From Clostridia bacterium (lineage in GTDB: Bacteria > Bacillota_A > Clostridia > Oscillospirales > CAG-272), in the NCBI GenBank assembly GCA_017467205.1, contig JAFTSQ010000025.1, positions 62,001-126,000 on the forward strand: 64,000 bases of DNA. The letters are read 5' to 3'. The first letter of the stretch is position 1; the number at the start of each line of letters is the position of its first letter. The notes beneath the pieces were generated by a model that worked only from the letters and a program-made list of their open reading frames with translations, did not search any database and had not been told where the DNA came from. Positions 61,448-64,000 of this stretch are shown here, in pieces. A program made the translations under genes and the position numbers.

Positions 61448-62269
61448 ATGGTAAAAACTTTTAAAAACGTATTTTTCCACGCAACGGGAAAGCTTAAGAA
61501 CGACAAGCTTCGTTTTATTCTTTTTATAGGATATCTTATATTTACTCTTTTTTCGGCGGTGTACTTTTTTACACTCGGACAGATAAGAAACGGACTTTTG
61601 CCTGTTGCTTACGCGGCACTCTTTATAGTCATGCTCGCGATTTTCGAGTATTTTCTCAAAATGGACGCAGGAAATCTGTTTCTCGTGATACTGTTTTCCG
61701 TACCCGTCGGAGGAATACTCGGTACATGCTATGAATTTTATATGCTGATACCCTTTTTTGATACTCTCTTACATACCATATCCGGCTTTATATTTGCGGC
61801 ACTCGGCTACTCTCTTATGGAAAGGCTTTTGCTTAAGCACGCTGTACGCTCGCGCCTAATATCTGTACTTTTCGCGCTTTGCTTCAGTTTAGCAATAGCT
61901 TTGCTTTGGGAGCTTTTTGAGTGGCTGCTCACCACTCTTATGAACGGAGATATGTTGGAGGATACGGTGGTGTATAACATACGCTCCTACCTTCTTTCGG
62001 GAAGTCATAACGAGACCGTTGATCTTCTTGATATAAGCAAGACTGTGATATATCATTCCGGCGGAGCTTATGAGCTTGAGGGATACCTTGACCTTGGAGG
62101 ACTCGATTCTCTCGTTGATATGGCGGTATGCCTTGCTGGCGCTGTGGCTTTTGGAATTTTATCGCTGGCGAGCCATCTTGCCAAGAAGGATATAGTACCG
62201 TATTTTGCACCGAAATGTAATGAAAAAATTACAAATACCGACAAAAAAGAAGAAAAAGCGAGCGTATAG
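61448..62269 (+). CDS. multi-pass membrane protein, possibly YjdF/DUF2238-like
   Basis: The 273-residue protein has about six to seven transmembrane segments. The stretch FFDTLLHTISGFIFAALGYSL (Asp and His in a membrane helix, near residue 105) and IALLWELFEW near residue 150 resemble YjdF/DUF2238 membrane proteins, but the match is by pattern only. It ends in a lysine/glutamate-rich cytoplasmic tail. TTTGGAG precedes ATG 61448; an in-frame ATG at 61412 lacks a ribosome site. Its stop codon lies within a terminator hairpin. Function is unknown. Confidence 0.65.
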   Translation: MVKTFKNVFFHATGKLKNDKLRFILFIGYLIFTLFSAVYFFTLGQIRNGLLPVAYAALFIVMLAIFEYFLKMDAGNLFLVILFSVPVGGILGTCYEFYMLIPFFDTLLHTISGFIFAALGYSLMERLLLKHAVRSRLISVLFALCFSLAIALLWELFEWLLTTLMNGDMLEDTVVYNIRSYLLSGSHNETVDLLDISKTVIYHSGGAYELEGYLDLGGLDSLVDMAVCLAGAVAFGILSLASHLAKKDIVPYFAPKCNEKITNTDKKEEKASV

Positions 62270-62280
62270 CTCGCTTTTTT
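62253..62280. terminator. terminator overlapping the membrane-protein stop codon
   Basis: AAAAAGCGAGC-gtata-GCTCGCTTTTTT; the loop contains the TAG stop. It also faces the end of the convergent GH78-like gene. Confidence 0.9.
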
Positions 62281-62288
62281 AAAATGTT

Positions 62289-64000
62289 TTATTTCATAGC
62301 ATCAAGAATAAGAAGCGCCGCCACAGAGGCAAAGCCGTGATTACAGCTTGCGGTCGGTCTGTCATGCTCCCAAAGAGTTCCGGTCTTTTCTGCCATTTTT
62401 GAGAAGTATTCAAGAGATTCGGAAAGCACTCTCTCTCCCTCACCTATAGAGGATAGCCAGAAGAAGCGCAGATAATTTCCGATAAACATGTTGCTTCTTC
62501 CGATTTTTGGATATTTATCGGTACGCATCGGACCAAACTCAAGCTTCATACGCTCCTTGAAGCTATCGTCGGTTTTGATACCCATAAACAGTGCATAATA
62601 TTGACAGGTTTCGCTTATATGGTCATCGCGGCGCACAAGACCTATACATTCCCGCGTTGCATGATCGGCGAAAAACTCACCGTTATAGGAAAGCTCGAAT
62701 ATTTTTTCTCGCATTTTCTCCGCACGGGCAATCAATGCCGTATCTCCGTAAAGCGTGGCGGTATCCTCAAGCATCTTTGCATAAAGCATATTAGAGGGGA
62801 AGTTCACGCCGTCGGTGTAGTCGTTTGCCACGCTCCACTCGACAAACACCCAGGAATCAAGGTTTTCAAGAAGTCCGTCTTCGTTAAGATATCTGTCAAA
62901 AAATTCAACGAGTCCGTACACCTTTTCCTTTGCCATATCTATAAGCGAACGGTCGCCGGTTCTTTCAAGATAGTCGCGCAGCTCAAGCACGAACCACATA
63001 GCCCAGTTCGGTATGTAGCGACCGGTGGGGTGCTGCGAGGGGAAGCACATGGGCAGCATTTTCGGTGCAACCTCGGGAGTTTTTGCAATGATGATGTTTT
63101 CAAGGAAGGCGCGCTCGATATTATTGTTACCCATAAAGAGGCGCTCTGCCTTCGCTGTGAAATAGGAATCGCAAAGCCAGCCCGCGCGTTCTCTTCCGGG
63201 GCAGTCGGTGAATATATCAACCGCATTTTGCATAAAGGTGTTTTTTGCCGCAGACAGCACCGTATCGGCAAGCGGATTTCCGATTTTTGGCAGGCTTTTT
63301 GCACGGTCGTTCTCATAAAGGATAAGCGACGGAGTGACGGAGACCTCGCCTTTGACTAGAATCTTCATAAATTTCATCGCGTACGGCTCGCGGGAAATAA
63401 CGGAAAAGCTTCCCTCAGGCGATTTCGTGTAGAAAAAGTCGTTACAGCCCGAGCGTCTGAATATCCATTTTCCTTCCGGCTTTATCTCCTCGAAGGCACA
63501 GAACAGCTCGCAATCGCTGTCAGCGTTGAAATCCAGGACTATAAAGCCGGTCTTTTCGACCTCAAGCTCAAAATCGAGTGCTTGCCAGCCCTCGGCAATC
63601 GCCCGTGCTACTGTATTTTCCGGAGAGAATTCCGGCATACCTGGGAAAAGATGCGGTCTTTCAGGGAGCTTTCTTATATCGTCAAATCCCTTGAAAATGT
63701 CTTTACCGATAGCCGTGAAGCCACAACGCTTGTAATCGCACATTTCTCCGACGCCCTCGAGTATTATCGGTGAATCTACCGGCTCGGTCTCGACTCTCAC
63801 TCTGCCGGTTTGTGAAAGGTCAAAGCCCTCGGCAAATGTACGCTGACCGCTGTATCTCGGCATGCTTTGGATTCGTGATAGATCCTTTTCGCAGATAAAG
63901 TCCTCGCTCGTGTATATTTCCTTGCCGTCCAAGAGAAGCGATGCTGCAAAGAAGGGCTTTTGGTAATCACACTCGTAATTTGTGACATAGCTTGCAAGAA
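62289..64000 (-). CDS. GH78-like (alpha-L-rhamnosidase family) glycoside hydrolase, 5' end outside window
   Basis: About 570 C-terminal residues are present; the frame stays open to the right edge (SYVTNYECDYQKPFFAASLL upstream of the first in-frame start-like codon), so the gene continues beyond it. RYSGQRTFAEGFDL belongs to an N-terminal beta domain. The (alpha/alpha)6 barrel has IFTDCPGRERAGWLCDSYFTAKAERL (compare the DCPQRxERxGWxGD signature of GH78), WAMWFVLELRDYLERTGD and WVFVEWSVANDYTDGVN. GH78 enzymes release L-rhamnose by inversion; the diverged signature leaves the actual sugar open. Whether it is secreted cannot be judged without the N terminus. Confidence 0.8.
   Translation of the reverse strand, partial: LASYVTNYECDYQKPFFAASLLLDGKEIYTSEDFICEKDLSRIQSMPRYSGQRTFAEGFDLSQTGRVRVETEPVDSPIILEGVGEMCDYKRCGFTAIGKDIFKGFDDIRKLPERPHLFPGMPEFSPENTVARAIAEGWQALDFELEVEKTGFIVLDFNADSDCELFCAFEEIKPEGKWIFRRSGCNDFFYTKSPEGSFSVISREPYAMKFMKILVKGEVSVTPSLILYENDRAKSLPKIGNPLADTVLSAAKNTFMQNAVDIFTDCPGRERAGWLCDSYFTAKAERLFMGNNNIERAFLENIIIAKTPEVAPKMLPMCFPSQHPTGRYIPNWAMWFVLELRDYLERTGDRSLIDMAKEKVYGLVEFFDRYLNEDGLLENLDSWVFVEWSVANDYTDGVNFPSNMLYAKMLEDTATLYGDTALIARAEKMREKIFELSYNGEFFADHATRECIGLVRRDDHISETCQYYALFMGIKTDDSFKERMKLEFGPMRTDKYPKIGRSNMFIGNYLRFFWLSSIGEGERVLSESLEYFSKMAEKTGTLWEHDRPTASCNHGFASVAALLILDAMK

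Overview
This window reads as chromosomal DNA of an endospore-forming member of the Bacillota (class Clostridia), probably an animal-gut or mucosal resident. The evidence is the spoIIAA-spoIIAB-sigF operon, spoVG, a CIRCE-controlled groESL operon, a T-box in front of valS, AddB-type recombination, typical AGGAGG ribosome binding sites and well-formed sigma-A promoters (TTGACA-17-TATAAT variants). The glycan genes (two heparinase II/III-like lyases, two GH88 unsaturated uronyl hydrolases, KduI/KduD, KDPG aldolase, L-fucose isomerase and mutarotase, a GH78-like hydrolase, a carbohydrate-esterase-like protein) point to growth on uronate-containing and fucosylated or plant polysaccharides. No tRNA, rRNA, CRISPR array, intact transposase or prophage was seen, and I cannot name the genus.

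Layout. 1-7.2 kb: partial dapA (leftward), then queA, rlmA, ruvX, a PfoR-like EIIC membrane protein, pncB and ansA. 7.2-14.1 kb: a lipoprotein and two tandem ~1030-residue secreted heparinase II/III-like proteins. 14.1-22.2 kb: thiI, a CPA2-type antiporter, T-box/valS, a BspA-type LRR protein, a HAD hydrolase and a small membrane protein. 22.3-28.7 kb: a leftward membrane-protein pair and, divergently, the uronate operon (carbohydrate-binding-like domain + KduI, KduD, GH88, GH88). 28.7-31.5 kb: a PlsC-like acyltransferase with zinc ribbon, then a decayed region with convergent truncated genes and a broken AraC regulator. 31.5-36.8 kb: an XRE/S24 self-cleaving-type repressor divergent from two unknown small genes, the spoIIA operon, groESL. 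36.9-45.2 kb: an orphan winged-helix regulator plus addB, divergent from KDPG aldolase; fucI-fucU divergent from an AraC regulator. 45.3-54.6 kb: a 707-residue protein with coiled coil, a CTPase-less Noc/ParB-like protein, rsmG, pgk, tpiA, an MsmX-type sugar ABC ATPase and a 552-residue coiled-coil protein. 54.6-64 kb: spoVG, murC, a DUF523 gene, mgtE with a leader ORF, an esterase, mscS, a membrane protein and a GH78-like gene running off the right end.

How genes fit together (inference). Extracellular lyases would make 4,5-unsaturated uronyl oligosaccharides. GH88 enzymes would release the unsaturated uronate inside the cell, KduI and KduD would convert it to 2-keto-3-deoxygluconate, and after phosphorylation by a KdgK not present here the aldolase would cut KDPG into pyruvate and glyceraldehyde 3-phosphate, which enters glycolysis (pgk and tpiA lie in the window). 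MsmX-type ATPases energise several sugar importers, so the ATPase here may serve permeases encoded elsewhere.

The most interesting non-coding observations are a dispersed repeat family with nested hairpins whose inner stems vary in a compensated way (three copies), a predicted three-way-junction element before the first GH88 gene, a leader ORF with a ribosome-site hairpin before mgtE, a 16-bp palindrome shared by two intergenic regions, and a strong internal ribosome binding site inside the kduI fusion ORF.
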